NCBI RefSeq assembly: GCF_026344035.1
Contig: NZ_JAPKND010000004.1
Coordinates: 1-64,000, forward strand
Length of the DNA stretch: 64,000 nt
Source: Alcaligenes endophyticus
GTDB lineage: Bacteria; Pseudomonadota; Gammaproteobacteria; Burkholderiales; Burkholderiaceae_B
Direction: 5' to 3'
The translations under genes and the position numbers were made by a program. Of this stretch, positions 53,451 to 61,649 are shown piece by piece (within the stretch, counting starts at the first letter, position 1; every line of letters begins with the position of its first letter). The notes beneath the pieces are model-generated. The model saw only the letters and a list, made by a program, of their open reading frames with translations, was not told the origin of the DNA and searched no databases.

Positions 53451-55133
53451 ATGGCGGGCATGAAAGAGATTCTTATACTGCTTAATTTCGGTGGCTATAT
53501 CGCCTTGCTAATGTGGGGCGTACATATGGTACAAACCGGCGTGCAACGCGCATTTGGCGCGCAATTAGGGGTTTGGCTAGGGCAAGCACTAAACCGCCCT
53601 AGCAAAGCCTTTATAAGCGGCGCCTTAATTACCTCGGCCGTACAAAGCAGCACGGCCACAGGTCTCATGATTACCAGTTTTGCCGCTGGTGGGCTCTTGG
53701 CCTTAGTTCCTGCCCTGGCTGCTATGCTGGGTGCCAACGTCGGGACGACGCTCATCGTCCAACTGCTGTCCTTTAACTTTACCGCCATCGCCCCTGGCCT
53801 CATTTTATTAGGGGTATGGCTGTTCCAATCACAACGCCCTGGCCGCAAACGCGATCTGGGCCGCGTCGCCATTGGACTGGGGCTGCTATTACTAGCCCTA
53901 CACGAGCTCGTGAGCCTATTTGCTCCTCTTGAGCAAGCCCCCTTACTTAAAACCATCTTAGATGCGCTGGCCGACGCCCCATTCATCGGGTTGCTCCTTG
54001 CCGCGGCACTCACTTGGGCTGCACATTCTAGTGTTGCCATTGTGATACTCATCATGTCATTGGCCAACCACAGCTTCATCGCTCCAGAGCTTGCCTATGC
54101 GATGGTATTAGGAGCTAACTTAGGCACGGCCATCAACCCTATCCTCGAGGGCACACAAGGCGAAAACGACCCTTCGGCCAAGCGCCTGCCTATCGGTAAT
54201 TTTGGTACTCGCCTTGCTGGCTGCACTCTGGCCATGCTAGTGCTTCCTTGGGTGCCTGCAGCGATGAGTTGGCTGACTGACGATCCGGCCCGGGCAGTAG
54301 CGAATTTTCATACGCTTTTTAATATTTTCACTGCAGCCCTGTTTTTCCCTTTACTTAAGCCTTACGCCAAGCTACTTACTAAGCGCTTCCCCAAACGTAG
54401 CGACCCTGATGACCCTGCCAAGCCCCTATACTTAGACGCCTCCGCGCATGAAGTCCCTGCCGTAGCGCTGGGCAATGCCGCTCGGGAAGCGCTGCGTCTG
54501 GCAGATATGTTACAAAGCATTTTGGGTATGGCTCGCACAGCCTTACTAAGCAACCACAATCAAAACAATAATCATGTGCGCTATATTTTAAGTGCTGTGA
54601 ACCGTTTGGAAATGGCTATTACTGCCTATCTTGCTAGGCTCGACAACGAAAACCTGAATACCGCCGATACTCGACGCTTAAACGAAGTGCTTGCCTTTGC
54701 TTCTAATATTGCCCATGCGGCTAGCGTTAGCGTCACTAGCTTATCGGCGCATACCGCTAACTTACGTAAGCTGGCCACGTCGTTATCGCCGTTACAAAAA
54801 GATGAACTCAATAAGGTGTTAGATAGGCTAATCCGTAACCAGCGGCAGGCTGCCGCACTATTTGTCGCCGAAGATGTCAAAACCGCACGTTATCTAGCCT
54901 TTGAAAAAGACTACTTTCGCGAGTTAGAAAGCACCGTTGCCGAGCGCCACTTACAGGCTATTAAAGCCGGCAACATTGATTCCGCCGATATAGGCTCGGT
55001 ATATCTGGAGATTATCCGAGATCTTGGGGCCATTAACGCTTTCTTAGTTAGCGCTGTCGCCTACCCAATTTTGTCCAAGCATGGTGAGTTACTGGCCAAT
55101 CGCGTACGCAGCAATCAAGACATGACGCCATAG
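53451..55133 (+). CDS. Na/Pi cotransporter family protein with PhoU-like tail
   Basis: 560 residues. Two inverted membrane repeats of the NaPi-II type carry QSSTATGLM and GANVGTT (about 65-100) and a second pair around AHSSVAIVI and GANLGTAINP (about 195-230). The cytoplasmic C-terminal third (about 340-555) is helical and PhoU-like. Such proteins often limit phosphate or nucleotide effects; transport by this one is inferred. Start is ATG at 53451 or the in-frame ATG at 53460; neither has a normal ribosome site. GCCCGC (53434-53439) could pair with GCGGGC (53454-53459) across the first ATG. Confidence 0.88.
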   Translation: MAGMKEILILLNFGGYIALLMWGVHMVQTGVQRAFGAQLGVWLGQALNRPSKAFISGALITSAVQSSTATGLMITSFAAGGLLALVPALAAMLGANVGTTLIVQLLSFNFTAIAPGLILLGVWLFQSQRPGRKRDLGRVAIGLGLLLLALHELVSLFAPLEQAPLLKTILDALADAPFIGLLLAAALTWAAHSSVAIVILIMSLANHSFIAPELAYAMVLGANLGTAINPILEGTQGENDPSAKRLPIGNFGTRLAGCTLAMLVLPWVPAAMSWLTDDPARAVANFHTLFNIFTAALFFPLLKPYAKLLTKRFPKRSDPDDPAKPLYLDASAHEVPAVALGNAAREALRLADMLQSILGMARTALLSNHNQNNNHVRYILSAVNRLEMAITAYLARLDNENLNTADTRRLNEVLAFASNIAHAASVSVTSLSAHTANLRKLATSLSPLQKDELNKVLDRLIRNQRQAAALFVAEDVKTARYLAFEKDYFRELESTVAERHLQAIKAGNIDSADIGSVYLEIIRDLGAINAFLVSAVAYPILSKHGELLANRVRSNQDMTP

Positions 55134-55151
55134 GCATCTGGCCAATAAAAA

Positions 55152-55179
55152 AGCGCTAAGCTAATTCTAGCCTAGCGCT
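55152..55179 (-). terminator. Intrinsic terminator after polA
   Basis: AGCGCTA and TAGCGCT arms, with further pairing of GCTA and TAGC inside; on the minus strand TTTTTTATT follows. It lies 8 bases after the polA stop and also separates the convergent Na/Pi gene. Confidence 0.85.
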
Positions 55180-55186
55180 ATGCAGG

Positions 55187-57904
55187 CTAGTGCGCCTGCT
55201 CCCAAGTGTCCCCCTCACCCAACTGCGCGACTAACGGCACATCCAAGGTCGCGACTTGACACATTAAACCCGGCAACTCTTGGTGCAATAACGCTAACTC
55301 GTCTAAAGGCACGTCTAGCACCAGTTCATCATGCACCTGCATCACTAATAAAGTACGCAGCTCGTGCGCTTCTATCCAATCCTGAACGGCAACCATAGCC
55401 TTTTTAATTAAATCTGCCGCAGTGCCTTGCATAGGAGCGTTAATGGCGGCTCGTTGTGCACCGGCAAGACGTGGGCCTTTGGCCCCTTTTATATCGGGTA
55501 ACCACAGACGACGGCCAAAAACGGTCTCCACATAACCTTGTTCCTGTGCTTGGGTTTTAATGCGGCTCATGTAGTCCGCCACCCCAGGGTAACGTGCAAA
55601 ATAGCGATCGATATAGGCTCTAGCAGCGTCACGTGTAATCCCTAAATTACTCGCCAAACCAAACTCACCCATGCCGTAAATCAAACCAAAGTTAATCGCT
55701 TTAGCAGCTCTACGCTGCTCTGACGAGACCTGAGCCAAAGGAACAGAGAACACCTCAGCAGCGGTTGAGCTATGTACGTCCCCACCCATCTCAAACACTT
55801 TTTGCAGATTTTTATCTCCTGACACATGCGCCATAACGCGTAACTCAATTTGAGAATAGTCAGCAGACACCACACGACCCAACTCAGAAATAAATGCACC
55901 ACGTACGCGTCTTCCCTCGGCGGTGCGTACGGGGATATTTTGTAAGTTAGGATCTGATGAGGCCAGCCGTCCCGTGATAACCGAAGCCTGAGAGTAGCGT
56001 GTGTGGACTCTACCCGTGGACTTATTAATCATGGTTGGCAATTTGTCCGTGTAGGTAGACTTCAACTTGCTTAAGCCGCGGTACTCCAACAACAGCTTAG
56101 GTAAAGGATAATCTTGCGCTAAGCGCGTCAACACATCCTCGTCCGTAGATGGAGCTCCGCTGGCCGTTTTACGAACGACGGGTATACCTTGCTTCACAAA
56201 TAGAATCTCTCCCACCTGCTTGGGTGAGTTCATATTAAAAGGCTGTTCTGCTAGTTCGTAGGCCGCTGCCTCCAGGGCCAGCATTTTTTGCCCTAACTCA
56301 TGGCTCTGCTCGGCCAACACCTGAGCATCCACTTTCACACCATTGCGCTCAATAGTGGTCAAACAACGAGACACTAAAATCTCTAGATGGTAGATGTCCT
56401 CAGTGCCCGAATGTTCTGCCACCTTAGGACGTAAGCACTCATGTAAACGAAGCGTAAAATCTGCATCTTCACACGCATAATGAGCGGCAGTGGCCACATC
56501 GAGCTGCTCAAAACCAATTTGTTTAGCTCCTTTGCCGCAAATCTCCTCGTACGAGGTGCCCTTTAGGCCTAACCACTGCAGCGCCAACTCTTCCATATTG
56601 ACGCGCTTATGCGATTGCAACACATAAGCTTGCAGCATGGTGTCATCGCTTATCCCCGCTAAGGAAATTCCTTCGTTGAGAAAAACATGCGTATCATATT
56701 TAGCATTATGCAGCACCTTAGGGGCCTCTGCGTCTTCCAACCAAGGACGCAATGTTGCCAAGACGAAAGCCTTATCCAATTGTTCAATATCACCCGGGGC
56801 AACATGCCCGACTGGGACATAAAAACTCTTCCCCGTCTGCATTGCTACCGACAAGCCCACCAGACGGGCCTCAAATGGATCCAGTGAGGTGGTTTCTGTA
56901 TCGAGGGCCACCAGCTTGGCAGCCTTAAGCTGCTGCAACAGCGCGCTCAGTTGAGCTTCAGTAGTGATAGTTTGATAATCTAGCTCTAGAGGAGCGGCGG
57001 GGGTCTGCACCTCGACACGACTATCTCCGGCCGGAATACGCTCTGGATCTTGCGTCAACTCACGCAACCAAGTGCGAAATCCGTATTGCTCATACAGCTC
57101 ACGGAGGACTTCTGTATTACGAGGGTGCGGCCTAAAAACGCTAAAGTCTTTTGCAAAGCCAGGTACTTGGCAATCTAATTTGACCGTCGTGAGCTGTCGC
57201 GTCAATTCAAAGTTAGGAATGAAGTCGCGTAAATTTTGCCCAGCCACCCCCTTAATTTTATCTGCTTGTTCGACAAGCTTATCCAAACTGCCATATTCAG
57301 CTAACCACTTCGCAGCTGTTTTGGGGCCCACTTTAGGTACACCTGGGATATTGTCCGAGGTATCGCCGATCAGCATCAGATAATCAATAATTTGCTCTGG
57401 CCGCACCCCGTACTTCGCCTCTACCCCAGCCATATCTAAACGTTCATTATTCATCGTATTAACCAGCTCCACGTGCTGGTTAACCAACTGAGCCAAGTCC
57501 TTATCGCCGGTAGAGACAATGGTGTGAATCTGCTGCTTACTAGCCGCCTCAGAAAGCGTACCAATAATATCATCGGCCTCGACACCTGGCTCGCAAATCA
57601 AAGTCCAACCCAACGCACGCACCGCATCATGCAAAGGCGCTATCTGAGTGGCCAAATCGTCTGGCATGGGAGGCCGATGCGACTTATATTGATCGTACAA
57701 ATCATCCCGAAACGTTTTGCCTTTAGCATCGAATACGCAAACCATATAATCTGCATGGTGATCCTGCAACAAACGACGTAACATGGAAATCACACCATAA
57801 AGTGCCCCCGTCGGAGCACCATCAGCATTTCGCAGATCAGGCATCGCATGATACGCTCTGTACAAGTAGCTGGAACCATCAACAAGCAACAAGGTTTTTT
57901 TCAT
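55187..57904 (-). CDS. polA: DNA polymerase I
   Basis: Replication and repair polymerase, 905 residues from the ATG at 57904, where the protein begins MKKTLLLVDGSSYLYRAYHAM, the canonical N-terminus. 5'-3' exonuclease domain first, then a 3'-5' exonuclease domain with intact DTETTSLDP (about 330), then the polymerase domain with DYSQIELR and VHDELV. The open frame continues upstream to 58045 but lies inside the LOG gene. The start codon overlaps that of the divergent LOG gene (shared CATG). Confidence 0.96.
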   Translation of the reverse strand: MKKTLLLVDGSSYLYRAYHAMPDLRNADGAPTGALYGVISMLRRLLQDHHADYMVCVFDAKGKTFRDDLYDQYKSHRPPMPDDLATQIAPLHDAVRALGWTLICEPGVEADDIIGTLSEAASKQQIHTIVSTGDKDLAQLVNQHVELVNTMNNERLDMAGVEAKYGVRPEQIIDYLMLIGDTSDNIPGVPKVGPKTAAKWLAEYGSLDKLVEQADKIKGVAGQNLRDFIPNFELTRQLTTVKLDCQVPGFAKDFSVFRPHPRNTEVLRELYEQYGFRTWLRELTQDPERIPAGDSRVEVQTPAAPLELDYQTITTEAQLSALLQQLKAAKLVALDTETTSLDPFEARLVGLSVAMQTGKSFYVPVGHVAPGDIEQLDKAFVLATLRPWLEDAEAPKVLHNAKYDTHVFLNEGISLAGISDDTMLQAYVLQSHKRVNMEELALQWLGLKGTSYEEICGKGAKQIGFEQLDVATAAHYACEDADFTLRLHECLRPKVAEHSGTEDIYHLEILVSRCLTTIERNGVKVDAQVLAEQSHELGQKMLALEAAAYELAEQPFNMNSPKQVGEILFVKQGIPVVRKTASGAPSTDEDVLTRLAQDYPLPKLLLEYRGLSKLKSTYTDKLPTMINKSTGRVHTRYSQASVITGRLASSDPNLQNIPVRTAEGRRVRGAFISELGRVVSADYSQIELRVMAHVSGDKNLQKVFEMGGDVHSSTAAEVFSVPLAQVSSEQRRAAKAINFGLIYGMGEFGLASNLGITRDAARAYIDRYFARYPGVADYMSRIKTQAQEQGYVETVFGRRLWLPDIKGAKGPRLAGAQRAAINAPMQGTAADLIKKAMVAVQDWIEAHELRTLLVMQVHDELVLDVPLDELALLHQELPGLMCQVATLDVPLVAQLGEGDTWEQAH

Positions 57905-58571
57905 GTCTAACAATAAAGCAGTTCGTTTAACCGCCTCCGAGCAAATCCCAACCATCATGGAAGAGTTGCAAACAGCGGCTAACACCTTAAAAGAAATGGG
58001 GGCTGGAATTAGCGTTTTTGGTAGCGCACGCATCAAGCCCGGCACACCCTACTATGAAATCGCTCAGGAAGTGGGAAGACGTCTGGCAGAAGCTGGCCTG
58101 ACTCTTATTGCTGGTGGCGGTCCGGGCTTGATGGAAGCAGCCAACAAAGGAGCCTTCGAAGCGCACGGGCAAAGCATAGGGCTTAATATACGCTTACCGC
58201 ACGAAACCTCCAACAACCCCTACCAAACACAAAGCTTACAATTTGAGTACTTTTGCTCACGCAAGGCTACTTTTTTCATGCACAGCGCCGCGTACATCGC
58301 CTTACCTGGGGGGTTTGGCACACTAGACGAGTTATTCGAAGTGCTAACGCTAGTGCAAACGCGCAAGATTCCCCCTGCGCCCATTGTACTGATAGGAACC
58401 AAGTTCTGGTCAGGTTTAATTAACTGGATTCGCGATCAGCTCCAAACCCAGGGACTCATCGGCCCTCACGATTTAGACTTGCTCATACTGACTGACGACT
58501 TAGATATAGTGATGCATCATATACACGAATGCTGCGTCATACCCAGCTCTGAGCCTGTACTGCCTCAATAA
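57903..58571 (+). CDS. LOG-family protein (TIGR00730)
   Basis: Lysine-decarboxylase-like fold; the tested LOG proteins are nucleoside 5'-monophosphate phosphoribohydrolases, releasing bases such as cytokinins from the nucleotide. 222 residues with ISVFGSARI, the AGGGPGLMEAANKG loop and the PGGFGTLDELFE motif that defines LOG. Starts at the ATG at 57903 with AAGG eight bases upstream; an inner ATG at 57957 has no ribosome site. A real lysine decarboxylase activity is unlikely. Confidence 0.9.
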   Translation: MSNNKAVRLTASEQIPTIMEELQTAANTLKEMGAGISVFGSARIKPGTPYYEIAQEVGRRLAEAGLTLIAGGGPGLMEAANKGAFEAHGQSIGLNIRLPHETSNNPYQTQSLQFEYFCSRKATFFMHSAAYIALPGGFGTLDELFEVLTLVQTRKIPPAPIVLIGTKFWSGLINWIRDQLQTQGLIGPHDLDLLILTDDLDIVMHHIHECCVIPSSEPVLPQ

Positions 58572-58585
58572 AAGATGCTCTGAAC

Positions 58586-58617
58586 GTAAAAAGCCTGCTT
58601 TCACGCAGGCTTTTTAC
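58586..58617. terminator. Bidirectional terminator between the LOG gene and typA
   Basis: Perfect 13-bp stem GTAAAAAGCCTGC / GCAGGCTTTTTAC with a 6-base loop. T-runs occur in both directions, so it can end both convergent transcripts. Confidence 0.9.
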
Positions 58618-58635
58618 TGTGCTTACTCGCGAAAA

Positions 58636-60453
58636 TTAAGATTCACGCGAATGACGACGACGCTCGTGCTCTTTTAAATAGCGCTTACGTAAACGTATTG
58701 ACTTGGGCGTGACTTCAACCAATTCATCATCATCCAAAAAGTCTACCGCGTACTCCAGCGTTAAACGAATAGGAGGAACTAAATCAATATGCTCGTCTTT
58801 ACCCGAGGCGCGCACGTTAGTCAGCTTTTTCTCGCGAATGGGGTTAACCACCAAGTCATTATCACGGCTATGAATACCAATGATCATGCCTTCGTAAAGG
58901 GCTTCGCCTGGCGAGACAAACATACGTCCGCGCTCCTGCAGCTTCCATAATGCATACGCGACAGCGTCACCATCGTCTTGGCTAATCAACACGCCATTAC
59001 GACGCTCACCTACAGAGCCATCACGCATAGGGCGATACTCATCGAAGATATGACTCATCAGGCCTGTACCGCGTGTCAGGGTCATAAATTCGCCCTGAAA
59101 GCCGATTAAGCCGCGCGCAGGGATACGATACTCTAAACGCGTCCGACCACGACCATCTGGAATCATATCTAATAAATCACCACGACGCCGGCCAAGCTCT
59201 TCCATAATGCCGCCCTGGTGTCCGTCTTCGATATCAACGGTCAACAACTCGTAAGGCTCAAGCTTCTCGCCATTTTCTTCGCGAATCAGCACTTGGGGAC
59301 GCGATACCGCAAGCTCATAACCTTCACGACGCATATTTTCGATCAATATCGTCAAATGCAGTTCACCGCGGCCACATACTTCAAACACGGTGTCATCCGC
59401 TGTGTCGTTCACTCGTAAGGCGACGTTAGCCTTCAGTTCGCGGTCCAAACGATCGCGTATCTGCCGGCTGGTAACAAACTTACCTTCACGACCTGCAAGG
59501 GGAGAGGTGTTCACCATAAAGTTCATGGTCAAAGTAGGCTCGTCAATGCGTAACATCGGTAAAGCCTCTTGGGCCTCGGGATCGGTGACCGTACACCCAA
59601 TACCGATTTCTTCTATACCTGTAATGAGTACGATATCACCGGCCAAGGCTTCGGCCACTTGCTCGCGCTCCAAGCCACGGAACTTCAGCACTTGGTTAAT
59701 ACGACCTTTTATCGGCTGTCCTTCTGGACCAAACTTCACCACTACATCTTGACCTGAACGTACTCGGCCACGATTAACACGGCCTACACCGATCTTACCG
59801 ACGTAAGAGCTGTAATCCAAGGAACAGATCTGTAATTGTAGAGGACCTTCCGCATCGTCCTCGCGCTGCGGAACGTGTTCTATGATGGCACGGAACAAAG
59901 GTTTCATATCCCCGGAACGCACGTCATCAGTATGACCGGCATAGCCAGCTAGACCTGAGGCGTAAATAATAGGGAAATCGAGCTGTTCCTCTGTAGCGCC
60001 TAATTTGTCAAACAGATCAAACGTAGCGTTAATAGCGTAATCTGGACGTGCACCATGGCGGTCAACTTTATTGACCACCACAATAGGACGCAAACCCAGT
60101 TCCAACGCTTTACGGGTGACAAAACGCGTTTGTGGCATAGGCCCTTCTACGGCATCGACCAGCAACAATACGCCGTCTACCATAGACAATACACGCTCTA
60201 CCTCACCACCGAAATCTGCGTGTCCAGGGGTATCAATGATATTGATATGAGTACCCTCAAACTCGGCGGCACAGTTTTTAGCAAGAATCGTAATACCACG
60301 TTCTTTCTCGATATCACCCGAGTCCATCACGCGATCTGATACGTGTTCGTTCTCTCGAAACGTACCCGATTGTTTTAACAGTTGATCGACCAGTGTAGTT
60401 TTACCGTGGTCAACGTGGGCAATAATAGCCACATTGCGCAATGCGCGACTCAT
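58636..60453 (-). CDS. typA: Ribosome-associated GTPase TypA/BipA
   Basis: Translational GTPase acting in ribosome assembly and stress. 605 residues. G1 [10 protein letters not shown]3 [15 protein letters not shown], followed by EF-G-like domains and the TypA-specific C-terminal domain ([22 protein letters not shown]). GGAAGGA in the end of truB is its ribosome site, three bases after the truB stop. Confidence 0.96.
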   Translation of the reverse strand: MSRALRNVAIIAHVDHGKTTLVDQLLKQSGTFRENEHVSDRVMDSGDIEKERGITILAKNCAAEFEGTHINIIDTPGHADFGGEVERVLSMVDGVLLLVDAVEGPMPQTRFVTRKALELGLRPIVVVNKVDRHGARPDYAINATFDLFDKLGATEEQLDFPIIYASGLAGYAGHTDDVRSGDMKPLFRAIIEHVPQREDDAEGPLQLQICSLDYSSYVGKIGVGRVNRGRVRSGQDVVVKFGPEGQPIKGRINQVLKFRGLEREQVAEALAGDIVLITGIEEIGIGCTVTDPEAQEALPMLRIDEPTLTMNFMVNTSPLAGREGKFVTSRQIRDRLDRELKANVALRVNDTADDTVFEVCGRGELHLTILIENMRREGYELAVSRPQVLIREENGEKLEPYELLTVDIEDGHQGGIMEELGRRRGDLLDMIPDGRGRTRLEYRIPARGLIGFQGEFMTLTRGTGLMSHIFDEYRPMRDGSVGERRNGVLISQDDGDAVAYALWKLQERGRMFVSPGEALYEGMIIGIHSRDNDLVVNPIREKKLTNVRASGKDEHIDLVPPIRLTLEYAVDFLDDDELVEVTPKSIRLRKRYLKEHERRRHSRES

Positions 60454-60456
60454 AAC

Positions 60457-61209
60457 TCATCCTTCCGATTGAAGTTTTTTGGGCAAAATCTCTGCTGGCA
60501 GGCTATCTATACTTAGCAAAGTAGACGATGGATTGTCCATTTGTTGCAAAGCCTCTAACCCATGGGCCGCCGAGATCGAAAACGGCCCTAACTCTGTTCG
60601 TCGCAATGCCGTTAAATGGGCATAGCAACCTAACGCACGACCTATATCCTGTGCCAAAGTACGAATGTAAGTACCTTTGCTACAACGGACAAATAAGCGT
60701 GCGCTTTGTCCTGATAAATCCATGATTTCAAGGTCATGAATCGTAATTTCGCGTGGAGCTCGTTCCAGTTCTATGCCCTGACGAGCATACTCATAGAGCG
60801 GTTTACCATCACGCTTCAGGGCCGAGTACATCGGTGGCACCTGTGCAATTTTACCGCGAAATTGTGGCAGTACTGCTGCTAGCTCAGCCTGCGTCACCCC
60901 TTGAAATGACGCAGTCGCAGTTTGAACCACATTTCCTGTTAGGTCACCCGAATCAGTTTCCTGACCAAACAACAAGGTTGCTTCGTAGGCTTTATCAGCC
61001 TCTAGCATGGTGGAGGAAATCTTCGTTGCTCGACCAAAGCAACACACTAACAAACCAGTAGCAAACGGATCTAACGTGCCGGTATGCCCTGCCTTACGCG
61101 CATCTAATGCACGACGGGCTCGTTGTAAGGCGTGGTTACTGGATAAGCCATCGGGCTTATCCAATAACAACACACCATCTATCAACTGCCCACGACGTCG
61201 CGTAGCCAT
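60457..61209 (-). CDS. truB: tRNA pseudouridine(55) synthase TruB
   Basis: Makes pseudouridine 55 in the T-loop of tRNAs. 250 residues, the short form without a C-terminal PUA domain, usual in this bacterial group. GVLLLDKPDGLSSNHAL at the start, catalytic Asp in GHTGTLDPFATGLL (about 47), and RCSKGTYIRTLAQDIG. A terminator hairpin at the end of rbfA precedes it. Confidence 0.95.
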   Translation of the reverse strand: MATRRRGQLIDGVLLLDKPDGLSSNHALQRARRALDARKAGHTGTLDPFATGLLVCCFGRATKISSTMLEADKAYEATLLFGQETDSGDLTGNVVQTATASFQGVTQAELAAVLPQFRGKIAQVPPMYSALKRDGKPLYEYARQGIELERAPREITIHDLEIMDLSGQSARLFVRCSKGTYIRTLAQDIGRALGCYAHLTALRRTELGPFSISAAHGLEALQQMDNPSSTLLSIDSLPAEILPKKLQSEG

Positions 61210-61229
61210 TATTTATTTTGTCCGTGAAT

Positions 61230-61256
61230 AAAAAAGGACGATCAGGATTGATCGTC
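61230..61256 (-). terminator. Intrinsic terminator overlapping the rbfA stop codon
   Basis: On the minus strand GACGATCA, loop ATCC, TGATCGTC, then CCTTTTTTAT. The second arm begins with the rbfA TGA. A terminating ribosome would cover the stem, so termination may depend on translation of rbfA. Confidence 0.75.
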
Positions 61257-61646
61257 GTCAGGATCTTCAGGGATCGAAGTATCCGCAGAGCCTGCGATGG
61301 CACTGTCGATCAGACGTGATAGTTCTATACCACGAGCCAACTGATTGTCGTGGATAAACTTAAGTGTAGGCACCGTGTGAATGTGCAGTAACTTATAAAG
61401 TTGGGAATATAGCCAACCAGCCTTTTCATTCAAAATGGTGGTGGTCAGCTCTGGTTCGGCACCAAGCACAGAAAAATAGACTTTGGCATGGGCATAATCC
61501 GCTGACAACTCAACTTCGGTCAGCGTTATTAGGCCTGCACGACTCATATCTATTTCGCGCTGGATCAATACCGCCAGATCCTTTTGGATCTGGTCGGCGA
61601 GGCGCAAATTGCGCCCTGGGTTAGGTTTGGACTTGTGTCTTGCCAT
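61242..61646 (-). CDS. rbfA: Ribosome-binding factor A
   Basis: Binds the 30S subunit and helps mature the 5' end of 16S rRNA, important in cold. 134 residues with the KH-like core ([38 protein letters not shown]) and a short acidic Asp-rich tail. It starts three bases after infB. Confidence 0.95.
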   Translation of the reverse strand: MARHKSKPNPGRNLRLADQIQKDLAVLIQREIDMSRAGLITLTEVELSADYAHAKVYFSVLGAEPELTTTILNEKAGWLYSQLYKLLHIHTVPTLKFIHDNQLARGIELSRLIDSAIAGSADTSIPEDPDDDQS

Positions 61647-61649
61647 AAA

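Noticed and set aside
53495-54079. 194-codon open frame antisense to the Na/Pi cotransporter gene
   Set aside because: The forward strand encodes a clear membrane transporter; the antisense product is low-complexity and matches no family I know.
57905-58045. Upstream extension of polA
   Set aside because: The 47 extra codons lie inside the LOG gene and precede the canonical DNA polymerase I N-terminus.
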